A stretch of DNA of 64,000 nucleotides from Chloroflexota bacterium (GTDB taxonomy: Bacteria > Chloroflexota > Anaerolineae > Anaerolineales > Villigracilaceae): NCBI GenBank assembly GCA_021795965.1, contig JAJYOU010000003.1:1-64000 (forward strand), given 5' to 3'. Both the position numbers and the translations under genes were made by a program. The stretch's first letter is position 1. Each line of letters opens with the position of its first letter. Positions 44,747-54,875 of this stretch are shown here, in pieces. Under the pieces are notes generated by a model. That model had not been told where the DNA came from and did not search any database. It saw only the letters and a program-made list of their open reading frames with translations.

Positions 44747-45217
44747 ATGACACAATTTATTGCAATCAAAAAACGTATTGCGCTGGTAGCGCACGATAAT
44801 AAAAAAAATGACCTGCTTGAATGGTCTCGATTCAACCGGGGAACCCTTTCCCATCACCATCTCTTTGCTACTGGAACAACTGGTATGCTGCTTGAAAATG
44901 AACTTGGTCTGCCAATTAATCAGTTCAAAAGTGGACCAATCGGTGGAGATCAACAGGTTGGAGCAAAAATCGCGGAAGGTGAGCTTGATTTTCTGATCTT
45001 TTTCTGGGACCCGCTCGAGCAGCAACCTCATGACCCTGATATCAAAGCTCTTTTAAGACTGGCTGTTCTTTATAACATTCCAACAGCTTCCAATCGTTCC
45101 ACTGCTGATTTTATTATTTCGTCACCGCTGATGAACCAGTCCTATGAGAATTCGACCCCTGATTTGGATCGGTATCTCCTTAGGCGAAAACAAATCATCG
45201 ACCCAGAGAGATCGTAA
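44747..45217 (+). CDS. mgsA: Methylglyoxal synthase
   Basis: 'IALVAHDNKKNDLLEW…FATGTTG…SGPIGGDQQVGA…FFWDPLEQQPHDPDIKALLRLAVLYNIPTASNRSTADF'. Confidence 0.93.
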   Translation: MTQFIAIKKRIALVAHDNKKNDLLEWSRFNRGTLSHHHLFATGTTGMLLENELGLPINQFKSGPIGGDQQVGAKIAEGELDFLIFFWDPLEQQPHDPDIKALLRLAVLYNIPTASNRSTADFIISSPLMNQSYENSTPDLDRYLLRRKQIIDPERS

Positions 45218-45384
45218 ATCGGTTTCGAGCTCATTCCTGGTTCAGATCAACTATTCTCGATTGTTAAGCATTAAAATTTGAAGAATATCAATTCAAAAAT
45301 TTAATATCGACTTTTTTGAAACCATTGAATACCAAATTAACCTTCAATATTTTTGTTTTTTGGAAAAAATTCCAGATAAATTAA

Positions 45385-45425
45385 AAAAAAACGGATTCCC
45401 TCCATTTGAAGAGAATCCGTTTTTG
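45385..45425. terminator. Terminator-like hairpin between mgsA and citrate synthase
   Basis: AAACGGATTC…GAATCCGTTTTT. Confidence 0.75.
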
Positions 45426-45444
45426 ATGGTTATTTCTTAATTTC

Positions 45445-46767
45445 TCAGCTGGCAGCTTGTGCAGCTTTGGCAACGATATCTTCAAGCATCTTGGTTGAAA
45501 GTGACTTTGGTCGTTCGATCGGCTGTCCGAGAGCGCGAGCCCAAACATAATTGGGGGTCACACCCAGAGCGCGACCTACACCAAACAGAACAGTGTAGAA
45601 ATCGAATTCACGCACACCGTAATAGTATTGGAGCGTGCCTGAAATGGCATCCACGTTCGGAGCTGGATTCTTCGCCTTGCCCTGTTCTTTAAGAACAGCA
45701 GGCACCACATCAAATACCAGGTCCGCAAGTCGGATCAGCTCATCCTGTGGGAAGCGTTCCTTGGCAAAAGACATTTGAGCTGTGAAACGAGGATCCGGAA
45801 CCCGCAGTACCGCGTGACCATAACCAGGGATCACTTTGCCACTGTTGAGTGTGTCCCACGCGAATTTGTAAAGTTCGTCGCGTGTAGGAACACCACCAAA
45901 CATCTTATGAACTTCCATCAACCAGCCCAGGCATTCCTGGTTCGCGAGTCCATGCAGCGGACCCGCCAGGCCATTCAAAGAGGCTGAAAAAGCATAATAC
46001 GGATCAGAAAGTGCGGACCCTACCAAGTGCATGGTGTGAGCCGAGACGTTTCCCGATTCATGATCGCTGTGAAGAATGAAATACAGACGGGCGAGCTCTG
46101 CATATCCCTTTTGATCCTTGACACCCAGCATTTTTGCAAAATTTGCCCCGTAATCGAGACGTGAGCTATATTTTGGTTTTTTGGTTTCACCAAAGTATTT
46201 CATGCGATAAATGAACGCTGCAATGACGGGGAGTTTGGCGGTCAAATCCAGGCTGTCTTCCAAAGCCGGTTCCCAGTAGGCATCCTTTTTAATTCCCGCA
46301 TGGTATTGCTGCGCAAATTTTGATCCACTCTGCAAGGCAAGAACTGCCTGCGATAGGAGAACCATCGGATGGGTATCTTTGGGCATGGTTTTGAGCATTT
46401 TATAAACATAATCAGGAACTTCCGACCGCTTCGCCCATTCTGCTTCAACTGCCAGAGCCTGTTCGCGGGTCGGAACTTCACCGATCATCAGCAGGTAATA
46501 AAGACCACCCACATAGGGAATCTTGGCACCACGAGGTTTGGGGAGCGCTTTAAGTACCTCAGGGATGGATTTTCCCCGGAAGCGGATACCTTCTGCGGGG
46601 TCCACAAAAGAGATGTCTGTCACCAGGGATTTGATATCCCGCATACCGCCAACAACCTGACCGACAGTAACTTTATCAACCACGACATCGGCATGTTCTT
46701 TGGCGAGAGATTTAAAACGGTTTCTCCACTCAGGAAGTTGTTCTGCAATCTTATCGTGCATTATCAT
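45445..46767 (-). CDS. Citrate synthase, eukaryotic/Geobacter-like type
   Basis: 'GMRDIKSLVTDISFVDPAEGIRFRGKSI', 'HSDHESGNVSAHT', 'PGYGHAVLRVPDPR'. Confidence 0.9.
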   Translation of the reverse strand: MIMHDKIAEQLPEWRNRFKSLAKEHADVVVDKVTVGQVVGGMRDIKSLVTDISFVDPAEGIRFRGKSIPEVLKALPKPRGAKIPYVGGLYYLLMIGEVPTREQALAVEAEWAKRSEVPDYVYKMLKTMPKDTHPMVLLSQAVLALQSGSKFAQQYHAGIKKDAYWEPALEDSLDLTAKLPVIAAFIYRMKYFGETKKPKYSSRLDYGANFAKMLGVKDQKGYAELARLYFILHSDHESGNVSAHTMHLVGSALSDPYYAFSASLNGLAGPLHGLANQECLGWLMEVHKMFGGVPTRDELYKFAWDTLNSGKVIPGYGHAVLRVPDPRFTAQMSFAKERFPQDELIRLADLVFDVVPAVLKEQGKAKNPAPNVDAISGTLQYYYGVREFDFYTVLFGVGRALGVTPNYVWARALGQPIERPKSLSTKMLEDIVAKAAQAAS

Positions 46768-46790
46768 GTTATTCTCCTTTGAGTAAAAAA

Positions 46791-46822
46791 ATATAGGAGC
46801 GAATGTATTTTCGCTCCTATGT
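46791..46822 (-). terminator. Hairpin after mdh in the citrate synthase leader
   Basis: ATAGGAGCGAA…TTCGCTCCTAT, T-tract on the minus strand. Confidence 0.65.
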
Positions 46823-46824
46823 TG

Positions 46825-47763
46825 TTATGAAAGTTTCACCAGGTTCTTCAATGCTTCAACAGTGTCTTTTACTGATGCGGCAGATTTCTCAAAGAGGACC
46901 TGTTCATCTGGATCGAGTTTATATTCTACAATTCTCTCAATTCCTTTTCGCCCCAGCTGGACCGGAACCCCGAAGAACATATCATTTAAACCATATTCCC
47001 CTTGCATGAAGGCTGCGCAAGGAACAATTAAATGCCTGTCCTTGAGGATGGCTTCAACCATCTGTACGATCGCTGCTGAAGGTGCGTAAAAGGCTGAGCC
47101 AGTCTTGAGCAAGTTGACGATCTCGCCGCCGCCCTTACGAGTGCGGTTGACAATCGCCTCGAGGCGGTCGGCAGGAATATATTCACTGAGCGGAATGCCG
47201 GCAATATTCGAGCGGCGTGTGAGGGGAACCATTTCATCACCATGTCCTCCAAGAACATAGCAATTGATATTTTCCATACTCACACCTGTTTCCAAGGCTA
47301 CAAATGCACGCATGCGGGCTGAATCAAGAATGCCCGCCTGCCCGATGACTCTGTGGGCTGGAATTTTCCCGACCTTCATCGTCAAATATGCCATGGTATC
47401 GAGTGGATTGGTCAAAACGACATAAATGGCATCCGGTGAATATTTAAGCGTCTCAGTCGTAGCTTTGCCGACTATATCCGCATTGGCAGTCAGAAGGTCA
47501 TCGCGGCTCATTCCAGGTTTACGAGGAAGTCCCGCAGTAATCACAATGATATCTGAACCTTTGGTTGCCTCATAAGAGTTCGATCCAACAATTTTCACAT
47601 CCTTGCCAATGATCGGCATGGCTTCATACAAATCGAGAGATTTGCCTTGCGGCATCCCTTCCACAACATCGACCAGTACGATATCAGCCAGTTCTCGTTC
47701 TGCCAACCAGTGAGCGGTTGTTGCGCCGGTCATTCCAGCGCCAATAATTGAAACTTTAGCCAT
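46825..47763 (-). CDS. mdh: Malate dehydrogenase
   Basis: 'VSIIGAGMTGATTAHWLAERELADIVLVDV', 'GLPRKPGMSRDDLL', 'VLGGHGDEMVPL'. Confidence 0.93.
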   Translation of the reverse strand: MAKVSIIGAGMTGATTAHWLAERELADIVLVDVVEGMPQGKSLDLYEAMPIIGKDVKIVGSNSYEATKGSDIIVITAGLPRKPGMSRDDLLTANADIVGKATTETLKYSPDAIYVVLTNPLDTMAYLTMKVGKIPAHRVIGQAGILDSARMRAFVALETGVSMENINCYVLGGHGDEMVPLTRRSNIAGIPLSEYIPADRLEAIVNRTRKGGGEIVNLLKTGSAFYAPSAAIVQMVEAILKDRHLIVPCAAFMQGEYGLNDMFFGVPVQLGRKGIERIVEYKLDPDEQVLFEKSAASVKDTVEALKNLVKLS

Positions 47764-47978
47764 TGTTCCTCCTATATCGTCTTAAAACGACTGCATGTGA
47801 GTGTGTATAATATTTCACGAACAAATAAATTTTACTGATATTTCATTAGAAATATTAGTAGAATTTGTCATATAACTGTCAAAAATATGTAATATTCTGC
47901 AATTTCGAACAGAATAATGGGCGTTTAAGATGATTGATTGAGATTGGCAGTTAAACCAAATCATCATCGGCAGGGTTG

Positions 47979-48020
47979 AAAAAAACCCACCTCGAAAAAT
48001 TTACCGAGGTGGGTTTATTG
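47979..48020. terminator. Terminator-like hairpin downstream of trxB
   Basis: AAACCCACCTCG…CGAGGTGGGTTTATT. Confidence 0.75.
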
Positions 48021-48031
48021 TTCAACATTGA

Positions 48032-49009
48032 TTAAGCTTCAACTGCTTCTTTTTCCAGGAACTGGGTAACCTGAATTGCAGCCGAAGCGCCCATCCCTGC
48101 AGATGTCACCACCTGTCGGAAATGAGAATCCGTCACTTCTCCAGCTACATACACACCGGGGAGATTCGTCTCCATAAATGCATTGGATTTAATGTATCCC
48201 ATTTCATCCATTTCAAGCTGACCTTTGAACAACTGAGTATTTGGAATGTGACCGATAAATATAAATAATCCATCAAATTCCTGGGTCGATTTTTCTCCGG
48301 TAAGAGTGTTCTTGAGATTGAGGTGGGTGACCTTATCATCACCCAACACATCCGTCACCTGGCTATTCCAGATGAAATTGATTTTCGGATTCGAAAAAGC
48401 GCGGCTCTGCAAAACTTTTCCGGCTCGGAGGGAATCTCTGCGATGGATGATGGTCACCTGGGATGCAAACCGTGTCAGAAAAAGAGCCTCCTCCAGGGCA
48501 CTGTCACCGCCGCCAACAACAGCCACTTTCTTCTCTTTGAAAAACCAGCCGTCACAGGTGGCACAATAAGACACACCTCTACCTGTAAGCGTTGATTCAC
48601 CAGGGATTTCGAGATGATTTGGACGAGCACCGGTTGCGATGATCAAGGTATCCGCCAGGTATTCGCCGTTGTCAGTGGTCACCCGGTAGGGTCTCTGCAA
48701 AAGGTCCACGCTGTTGGCGGTGTCGAATTCGACCACCGCGCCGAATTTCTCAGCTTGTTTCTGAATCAATTCGCCAAGCTCCGAACCACCAACTCCATCA
48801 GGAAAGCCGGGGTAATTTTCAATGGTAAAGGTTAAAGCTGCCTGCCCACCCAGTTCTGAACCGGTCAGTACCACCGGTTCGAGTTCAGCGCGAGCTGCGT
48901 ACAAGGCAGCGGTCAACCCGGCTGGACCAGATCCCAATACCAGTACTTTTGTGCGTTTTGGTTCGCCAGTGCTGGCGGTTGTCGCAAAATTTGTTAGATT
49001 GAATGACAT
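48032..49009 (-). CDS. trxB: Thioredoxin reductase
   Basis: 'VLGSGPAGLTAALYAARAELEPVVLTG', 'CATCDGWFFKEKKVAVVGGGDSA'; start likely at 49009 (MSFNLTN). Confidence 0.92.
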   Translation of the reverse strand: MSFNLTNFATTASTGEPKRTKVLVLGSGPAGLTAALYAARAELEPVVLTGSELGGQAALTFTIENYPGFPDGVGGSELGELIQKQAEKFGAVVEFDTANSVDLLQRPYRVTTDNGEYLADTLIIATGARPNHLEIPGESTLTGRGVSYCATCDGWFFKEKKVAVVGGGDSALEEALFLTRFASQVTIIHRRDSLRAGKVLQSRAFSNPKINFIWNSQVTDVLGDDKVTHLNLKNTLTGEKSTQEFDGLFIFIGHIPNTQLFKGQLEMDEMGYIKSNAFMETNLPGVYVAGEVTDSHFRQVVTSAGMGASAAIQVTQFLEKEAVEA

Positions 49010-49132
49010 GCTTTTCCTCTTATTATGAATAAATATATTAATAAGATGCATAAAAATGGTGAAAGTTACAGCGGGAAACCGAAAATTTACACCTGGGAAA
49101 ATGCCCTTCAGGGTTTCCCTTTTTCTAAAGAA

Positions 49133-49672
49133 CTAATATGAGGGGGCTATCAATTCTGTCAAGAAATCGATTAAAGACCCAAGACCGGCATTCCCAAAAT
49201 CAAGTTGATTTAAAGTGACCTGGAATTTTTCAGTTTCATTGGTAATTTCCAGATCATAGATGAAGCAATCTGCGCAAATGGATGGAGTGGAAATTAAACG
49301 ATAACGGACAGTAGCTAAAAGGTTTACTAATTGTTTTGTTTGATCTTCAGAGAGTTGATTTTCTGAAGTTTTATTCGTTCTAATATCATTTAATAAAAGC
49401 TTGCCATCACTCGAAATTACAAGGAGTTTACCTATTCCCGCAATTCCACCAGATCTTTCCAGTCTAATTTGCCACAGTCCCGTGAGAGCTGGGAGCAATT
49501 TTTCCTGTGTGGGATTTCCCTGGGTTTCAATAGTCGTCAACTCTGTGGACGTTGCCCTGGGCAAAATTTCCACCCCTTGGAGGGTCGGAGTCGGCGGTTT
49601 AACTGGCAGATTGTTACAGCTAACTAGAATGATTATTGAAATCAATACGATTAAAAACGCAGGTTTTCTCAT
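49133..49672 (-). CDS. Putative lipoprotein
   Basis: N-term signal with lipobox-like 'IIILVSCNN'. Confidence 0.6.
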   Translation of the reverse strand: MRKPAFLIVLISIIILVSCNNLPVKPPTPTLQGVEILPRATSTELTTIETQGNPTQEKLLPALTGLWQIRLERSGGIAGIGKLLVISSDGKLLLNDIRTNKTSENQLSEDQTKQLVNLLATVRYRLISTPSICADCFIYDLEITNETEKFQVTLNQLDFGNAGLGSLIDFLTELIAPSY

Positions 49673-49886
49673 CCAGCATCCTTATTCATCCTGATGGAAA
49701 GACACTTTGATGAGGCCATTTTAGCACCATTATTGTTATGTACAAAAAATTCCCTAATTCGATCAAAATTAAATTTTCTATTTTTGCCTTGGTATAGCAA
49801 AGTTAATTCAAACTGATGGTATTTTTGGATAGCATCTGAGAGGACATTCCAGTAAAATTAAATACGAGAACATTTACGGAGATTTT

Positions 49887-51044
49887 ATGAGACCTGTAGC
49901 AGTCCTGGGAATTGGCCAAACAATCATTGATGAACTCTGGGATAAGTCCCTGCGCGAGATTGCAGGTGATGCCGCCATTAAAGCGATGCAGGACTCAGGT
50001 GTGGAACACCCGGAAGGTCTTTTCATTGGGAATATGCTTTCACCGCTGATCGGTGGTCAGAATCAGTTGGGAGCTTTCATTGCAGATTGGGTGGGAATGT
50101 GGCAAAAAGAAGCGGTTAAAACTGAAGCCGCTTGTGCTTCGGGTGCTGCTGCTTTCCGAGCTGGATTAATGGCTGTCGGTTCGGGAGAAATGGATTCTGC
50201 CCTGATCGTCGGGGTGGAAAAAATGACCGATAATGTTGGACATGATGTCACCAGCGCACTCGCCACGGCAGCAGACGCAGATTATGAGGTCGAACAGGGC
50301 GTTTCCTTCGTTGGGCTGAATGCCTTGATCATGCGCCGCTACATGTACGAATATGGCTGGAAACATGCCGATTTTGCCCCTTTTTCAATCAATTCCCATG
50401 CGAATGCCGTCCATAACCCTTTTGCGCGTTTACGTGAGAAAATCACCCTGCAGCAATTCGAAAAATCTGCGATGGTGGCTACCCCCATTAATTTACTGGA
50501 TGCCTCACCAATTGGTGATGGGGCTGCTGCGGCGATCATCGTGCCAGCCGAAAAAGTCAATTCATTTCCAGGTCGCCCCCGCATCCTGGTGACTGGGTCA
50601 GCCTCAGCCACCGACACCATCGCAGTCCACAGCCGCAAAGACCCGCTCTTCCTATCTGCAGCATACTTGTCCTCCAAACGTGCCTTTGAAATGGCGGGAA
50701 TTGATCAATGTGAAATTGATTTTTTTGAATTGCATGATGCTTTTTCCATTATGAGCGCTTTGTCGCTCGAAGCCTGTGGTTTTGCCTATCGTGGAGAGGG
50801 TCCCAGGTTGGCTCTCGATAACGAGATCCGAATAGGCGGAAAACTCCCGATCTGCACCCGGGGCGGGTTGAAAGCACGCGGTCATCCGGTCGGTGCAACC
50901 GGGATGTATCAAATTGTGGAAGTCGTCCAGCAGCTTCGCGGTGAATGTGAAGAGACCCAGGTGGATGGTGCAAAAATTGGGATGGCGCAGAATATAGGCG
51001 GCAGCGGTGCAACCGTTCTGACCCATATTCTCAAGGCTGATTAA
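49887..51044 (+). CDS. Thiolase-family protein (acetyl-CoA acetyltransferase-like)
   Basis: 'EAACASGAAAFRAGL', 'FFELHDAFSI', 'GGLKARGHPVGATGMYQIVEV'. Confidence 0.85.
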   Translation: MRPVAVLGIGQTIIDELWDKSLREIAGDAAIKAMQDSGVEHPEGLFIGNMLSPLIGGQNQLGAFIADWVGMWQKEAVKTEAACASGAAAFRAGLMAVGSGEMDSALIVGVEKMTDNVGHDVTSALATAADADYEVEQGVSFVGLNALIMRRYMYEYGWKHADFAPFSINSHANAVHNPFARLREKITLQQFEKSAMVATPINLLDASPIGDGAAAAIIVPAEKVNSFPGRPRILVTGSASATDTIAVHSRKDPLFLSAAYLSSKRAFEMAGIDQCEIDFFELHDAFSIMSALSLEACGFAYRGEGPRLALDNEIRIGGKLPICTRGGLKARGHPVGATGMYQIVEVVQQLRGECEETQVDGAKIGMAQNIGGSGATVLTHILKAD

Positions 51045-51050
51045 GCGGAT

Positions 51051-52073
51051 TCAAATCCTCGTGACATACCACTGGTAAAGATGGTACAGCCAGGGCTGGT
51101 AGATCCGATCTAAAGCCTGCGCAGCCCGCTTGACCTTCCCACCAAAACCGCGCTTAAACCGGTACACCCCCCACAATTCATCTTGCCTGTGTTCAAACCC
51201 CTTTTCAAGCATTTCCTCTTCTTCATCTGGAATCCCCCAGAGATCATACTGCTGGCAACCCTTACTCCTCGCCCATCGAATTGCTTCCCATTGCAGCAAA
51301 TAAGCTGGCATACGGTTACGCTCCTCATCTGTTGAGGCGCCATAAAGGTACCAGCTCCGGATTCCCACTGCAAAAACCATCAGGGCAGCCAGTGGTTTCC
51401 CGTCAAACTCCGCAACCAAAAGTTCAACCTGCCCATCTCTCTGAAATAAATTATAAACATTCCGGTAATAATCAGCGGAATGTACTCCGAAGCCGTCTCT
51501 TCCGCCGGTCACCTTCATCATGCGATGAAATTCATCGATATCTTCCCAGGTTCGAACCGTAATCCCTTTTTTTTCAGCCAATCGTATGTTATAGCGGCAT
51601 TTCTGTTTCATCCTGCCCAAAACGTCGTCTTCAGAACCTTCCAAATCCAGAATGATCGTCCGCGGAGGCTGGATATTGTGGGGCGAGAATTTGAATTCTG
51701 CCTGGTTGGAGGGTAAATCAAAATCATCCTCCCAAGCATCGGGTTCGACTTTTAGAAATATTGCATTTTTCTTTTTACAAATCACATCGATCTCTTCCAG
51801 AACGCCTTTGTTGTCAACAAAGGTTTCCTCAAAAGAGACTGGTTTGGGAGCATATGCAATCGTAAAACCAAAAGGCAGGTGCCTGAAAAGCAGTTGCACG
51901 CCAACCTTTCCATTAATAATTCTCAAGACCTCCCAACCGAAAGCAGATTTTAGCTCCCCCCATTCAGCTGTCTGCAGTATGTGGACGTTTGGAAAATCCC
52001 GCAGGAAATTTTTCCAATCGGAAAAAGAAACCTCAGCCATCAATTCAAATCCCTGTCTTGATTCAAACAACAT
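51051..52073 (-). CDS. FemAB-type peptidoglycan-bridge aminoacyltransferase/GNAT
   Basis: 'LQTAEWGELKSAFGWEV…MKQKCRYNIRLAEKKGITVR…YLYGASTDEERNRMPAYLLQWEAIRWAR'. Confidence 0.8.
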   Translation of the reverse strand: MLFESRQGFELMAEVSFSDWKNFLRDFPNVHILQTAEWGELKSAFGWEVLRIINGKVGVQLLFRHLPFGFTIAYAPKPVSFEETFVDNKGVLEEIDVICKKKNAIFLKVEPDAWEDDFDLPSNQAEFKFSPHNIQPPRTIILDLEGSEDDVLGRMKQKCRYNIRLAEKKGITVRTWEDIDEFHRMMKVTGGRDGFGVHSADYYRNVYNLFQRDGQVELLVAEFDGKPLAALMVFAVGIRSWYLYGASTDEERNRMPAYLLQWEAIRWARSKGCQQYDLWGIPDEEEEMLEKGFEHRQDELWGVYRFKRGFGGKVKRAAQALDRIYQPWLYHLYQWYVTRI

Positions 52074-53967
52074 CCATCATATCTGAGGGAGGCAGTGCGG
52101 AACGGATCGAAGACCCGGGTACAATTTCATCCAGAAGGGCAATGATCGCTTCAGGCTGATTTAATTGGATCAGGTTTTTAAGACGATTTAAAATCCCTTC
52201 AAGCTCTTTGCGTTCAACCATATTTTCAGCCGTGGACCGAAAGATATCCGGATGAGCTGTATGATCATAAGTTTTATCCGATTCCCAAAGTTCTTCCCGA
52301 AGTTTTTCACCCGGGCGAATTCCAGTAAAAACAATTTCAATATCACGACCTGGCTCCAATCCTGATAGACGAATTAGATCCTCCGCCAGATCGAGAATAC
52401 GAACCTGTTCACCCATATTCAGCAAAAAAGCCTCGCCGCCTACCCCCATGGCTGCTGCCTGCAAAACCAAGTGGACTGCCTCCGGGATGGTCATAAAAAA
52501 ACGAAACATATCCGGGTGAGTGATCTGGATCGGACCACCAACCGCGATCATTCGCTTAAAAAGTGGAACCACCGATCCACGACTCCCGAGGACATTCCCG
52601 AAACGCACCACAGAAAAAGCTTTACCAGTCCGGCGAGCCGCGTCAAGGACGATCATTTCAGCCATACGCTTCGTCGCACCATAAACGTTGGCTGGATGGA
52701 CTGCTTTATCGGTGGAAATTAATACCAGTTTTTCAACCCCGGATTGATCGGCGATATCGACGACTGTTTGTGTTCCAAAAATATTATTGGAGATTGCTTC
52801 CTCAACATTAATTTGCATCAAAGGAACATGCTTGTGGGCAGCAGCATGAAATACCACTTCGGGTTTGTACTCATCAAAAACAGATTTCACCCGCACATCG
52901 TCTCGAATATCCGCGATCACCGGGATCAGCTCAAGGGTGGGAAAATCCCGCTTGAGCTCGAGGAGTGCTTCGAAGATGCTATTTTCTCCATGACCCAGCA
53001 GTATTAATGAGGCTGCGTTCCAGCGGGCAACCTGGCGACAAAGTTCACGCCCGATCGAACCTCCTGCCCCAGTCACCAGGACTCGTTTCCCATTTAATAC
53101 CTGGCCGATCATTTCTTCATGAATTCGAACTGGTTCACGCCGCAGCAAGTCTGTAATTTCCACTTCCCGTAATCGGCTGACATTAACCTTGCCGCCCAGC
53201 AATTCATAAATTCCCGGCATGGTTCTGAATGGTACGCCACGCAAGCGGCAGATATCTGCCACCGTTCGCACCACTTTGCCTGGTGCAGAAGGTATTGCGA
53301 TGATGACTTCATCAACGGGCTGTTCATCTAAAATTTGCGCCAGATTGGCGATTTTTCCTATGACTGGAACCCCCAACAGGTTGTGTTTTAGTTTGGCAGG
53401 ATCATCATCGAGAAAACCGACCGGTTCGAGATTAATCTGGTGGTTTTTTTGCATTTCCTTGACCATCAAAGCGCCTGCATCTCCAGCACCGATCATGATC
53501 ACTTTGCGGATTTTTCCACTGCTTCGGGGAGCATTTGCTTCAGCCAGGATGCGCATGGCGAACCGTACGCCGCCAATTAACAATAAATTGAGCAGCCAAT
53601 CGATCACGAGCACAGAACGCGGAAAGCCTGGCCCCACCACCTGTAACCAGAAAAGCGTGACAAATACCACCGAAACAATCAACGACCCGCTGGTAACGGC
53701 TGCAGCGATGAGTTTCAACTCGTTGACACTGGCGTAAACCCACAAACGCCGGTAAAGACCGAAAAAATAATAGGTAACCGGTTTGATTACCAGGGAAACA
53801 CCCAGTAACCAGAGTGCTGAGGGCAGATAAATATGGATAAAATCCGAATTAAATTCCAGGCGCAATGCATAACTGCCTAGAATGGATCCAATGATCAGCA
53901 AAATATCTGCGAGCAAGACAAAACGGTTGCGTAACTGCACGGCTTTATTCACGAATTTTTCATCCAA
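52063..53967 (-). CDS. Polysaccharide biosynthesis nucleoside-diphosphate-sugar epimerase/dehydratase (CapD/FlaA1-like)
   Basis: N-term TMs, 'VIMIGAGDAGALMVKEM', 'VLVTGAGGSIGRELCRQVARW', 'STDKAVHPANVYGATKR'. Confidence 0.9.
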   Translation of the reverse strand: MDEKFVNKAVQLRNRFVLLADILLIIGSILGSYALRLEFNSDFIHIYLPSALWLLGVSLVIKPVTYYFFGLYRRLWVYASVNELKLIAAAVTSGSLIVSVVFVTLFWLQVVGPGFPRSVLVIDWLLNLLLIGGVRFAMRILAEANAPRSSGKIRKVIMIGAGDAGALMVKEMQKNHQINLEPVGFLDDDPAKLKHNLLGVPVIGKIANLAQILDEQPVDEVIIAIPSAPGKVVRTVADICRLRGVPFRTMPGIYELLGGKVNVSRLREVEITDLLRREPVRIHEEMIGQVLNGKRVLVTGAGGSIGRELCRQVARWNAASLILLGHGENSIFEALLELKRDFPTLELIPVIADIRDDVRVKSVFDEYKPEVVFHAAAHKHVPLMQINVEEAISNNIFGTQTVVDIADQSGVEKLVLISTDKAVHPANVYGATKRMAEMIVLDAARRTGKAFSVVRFGNVLGSRGSVVPLFKRMIAVGGPIQITHPDMFRFFMTIPEAVHLVLQAAAMGVGGEAFLLNMGEQVRILDLAEDLIRLSGLEPGRDIEIVFTGIRPGEKLREELWESDKTYDHTAHPDIFRSTAENMVERKELEGILNRLKNLIQLNQPEAIIALLDEIVPGSSIRSALPPSDMMDVV

Positions 53968-54875
53968 TTGACAACAGTTTTTAAACCTTCAGCCAGTGGA
54001 GTTTTTGGGGTAAAACCCAAAATATTTTTAGCTTTTTGAGGATTCCCAACTGAGCGATAAATATCTCCCTGGCGGGACGGAGAATTAACCGGGGCAGGTG
54101 ATCCAGGAAATAATTGCATCAGGTTATCAACCAGGTCATTTACACGAATTTCTAATCCAGTACAGATATTAAAAACTTGTCCAGGAGAAGCTGGATGTTC
54201 AGAAGCAAGAATATTTGCACGAACAACATCCCCAACGAACACGAGATCCCGAGTTTGACCACCATCTCCATAAATGTTGATCGGTTTCCCTTCTATCAGC
54301 CGGCGCGAGAAAATCGGCACAGCCGCTGCATACATGCTATCGGGACGCTGCCGCGGTCCATAAACATTAAAATATCGCAGAGCGACCACATCCAAACCAA
54401 AGGCTTGAGTATACAATTCGGCATAAAGTTCATTGACACGCTTGGAAACAGCGTAAGGTGATTGCGGATGCAGGGTTGAATCTTCGTCCAATGGGAGGTT
54501 TTTCGAATCACCGTAAACTGCCGCAGATGAAGCCAGCACCACGCGATTCACATCAGCATTGCGACAAGCTTCCAGCAAGATTTCTGTTCCATGCTGGTTA
54601 ATCTCAAAGCAGGTCAGCGGTTCTTCCATGGATTGAGGCACTGAAACGAAAGCAGCCTCATGAAAAACCACGTCAATTCCCTCCACCGCCTTTGAGACAA
54701 ATACTGAATCCCGGAGATCACCTTCAAATAAGTCCACATCCAGCCCGGAGAGATTTTCGCGCTTTCCGCTGGAAAATTTATCCAGCACCCGGACAAAATC
54801 GCCCTGCTCAAGCAAGGCGCGGGTGAGATGTGAACCAATAAAACCTGCCCCACCGGTAACCAGGTAACGCTTCAT
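53949..54875 (-). CDS. NAD-dependent epimerase/dehydratase (UDP-glucose 4-epimerase-like)
   Basis: 'YLVTGGAGFIGSHLTRALLEQGDFVRVLD', 'YAVSKRVNELYAE', 'NVYGPRQRPD'. Confidence 0.88.
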   Translation of the reverse strand: MKRYLVTGGAGFIGSHLTRALLEQGDFVRVLDKFSSGKRENLSGLDVDLFEGDLRDSVFVSKAVEGIDVVFHEAAFVSVPQSMEEPLTCFEINQHGTEILLEACRNADVNRVVLASSAAVYGDSKNLPLDEDSTLHPQSPYAVSKRVNELYAELYTQAFGLDVVALRYFNVYGPRQRPDSMYAAAVPIFSRRLIEGKPINIYGDGGQTRDLVFVGDVVRANILASEHPASPGQVFNICTGLEIRVNDLVDNLMQLFPGSPAPVNSPSRQGDIYRSVGNPQKAKNILGFTPKTPLAEGLKTVVNWMKNS

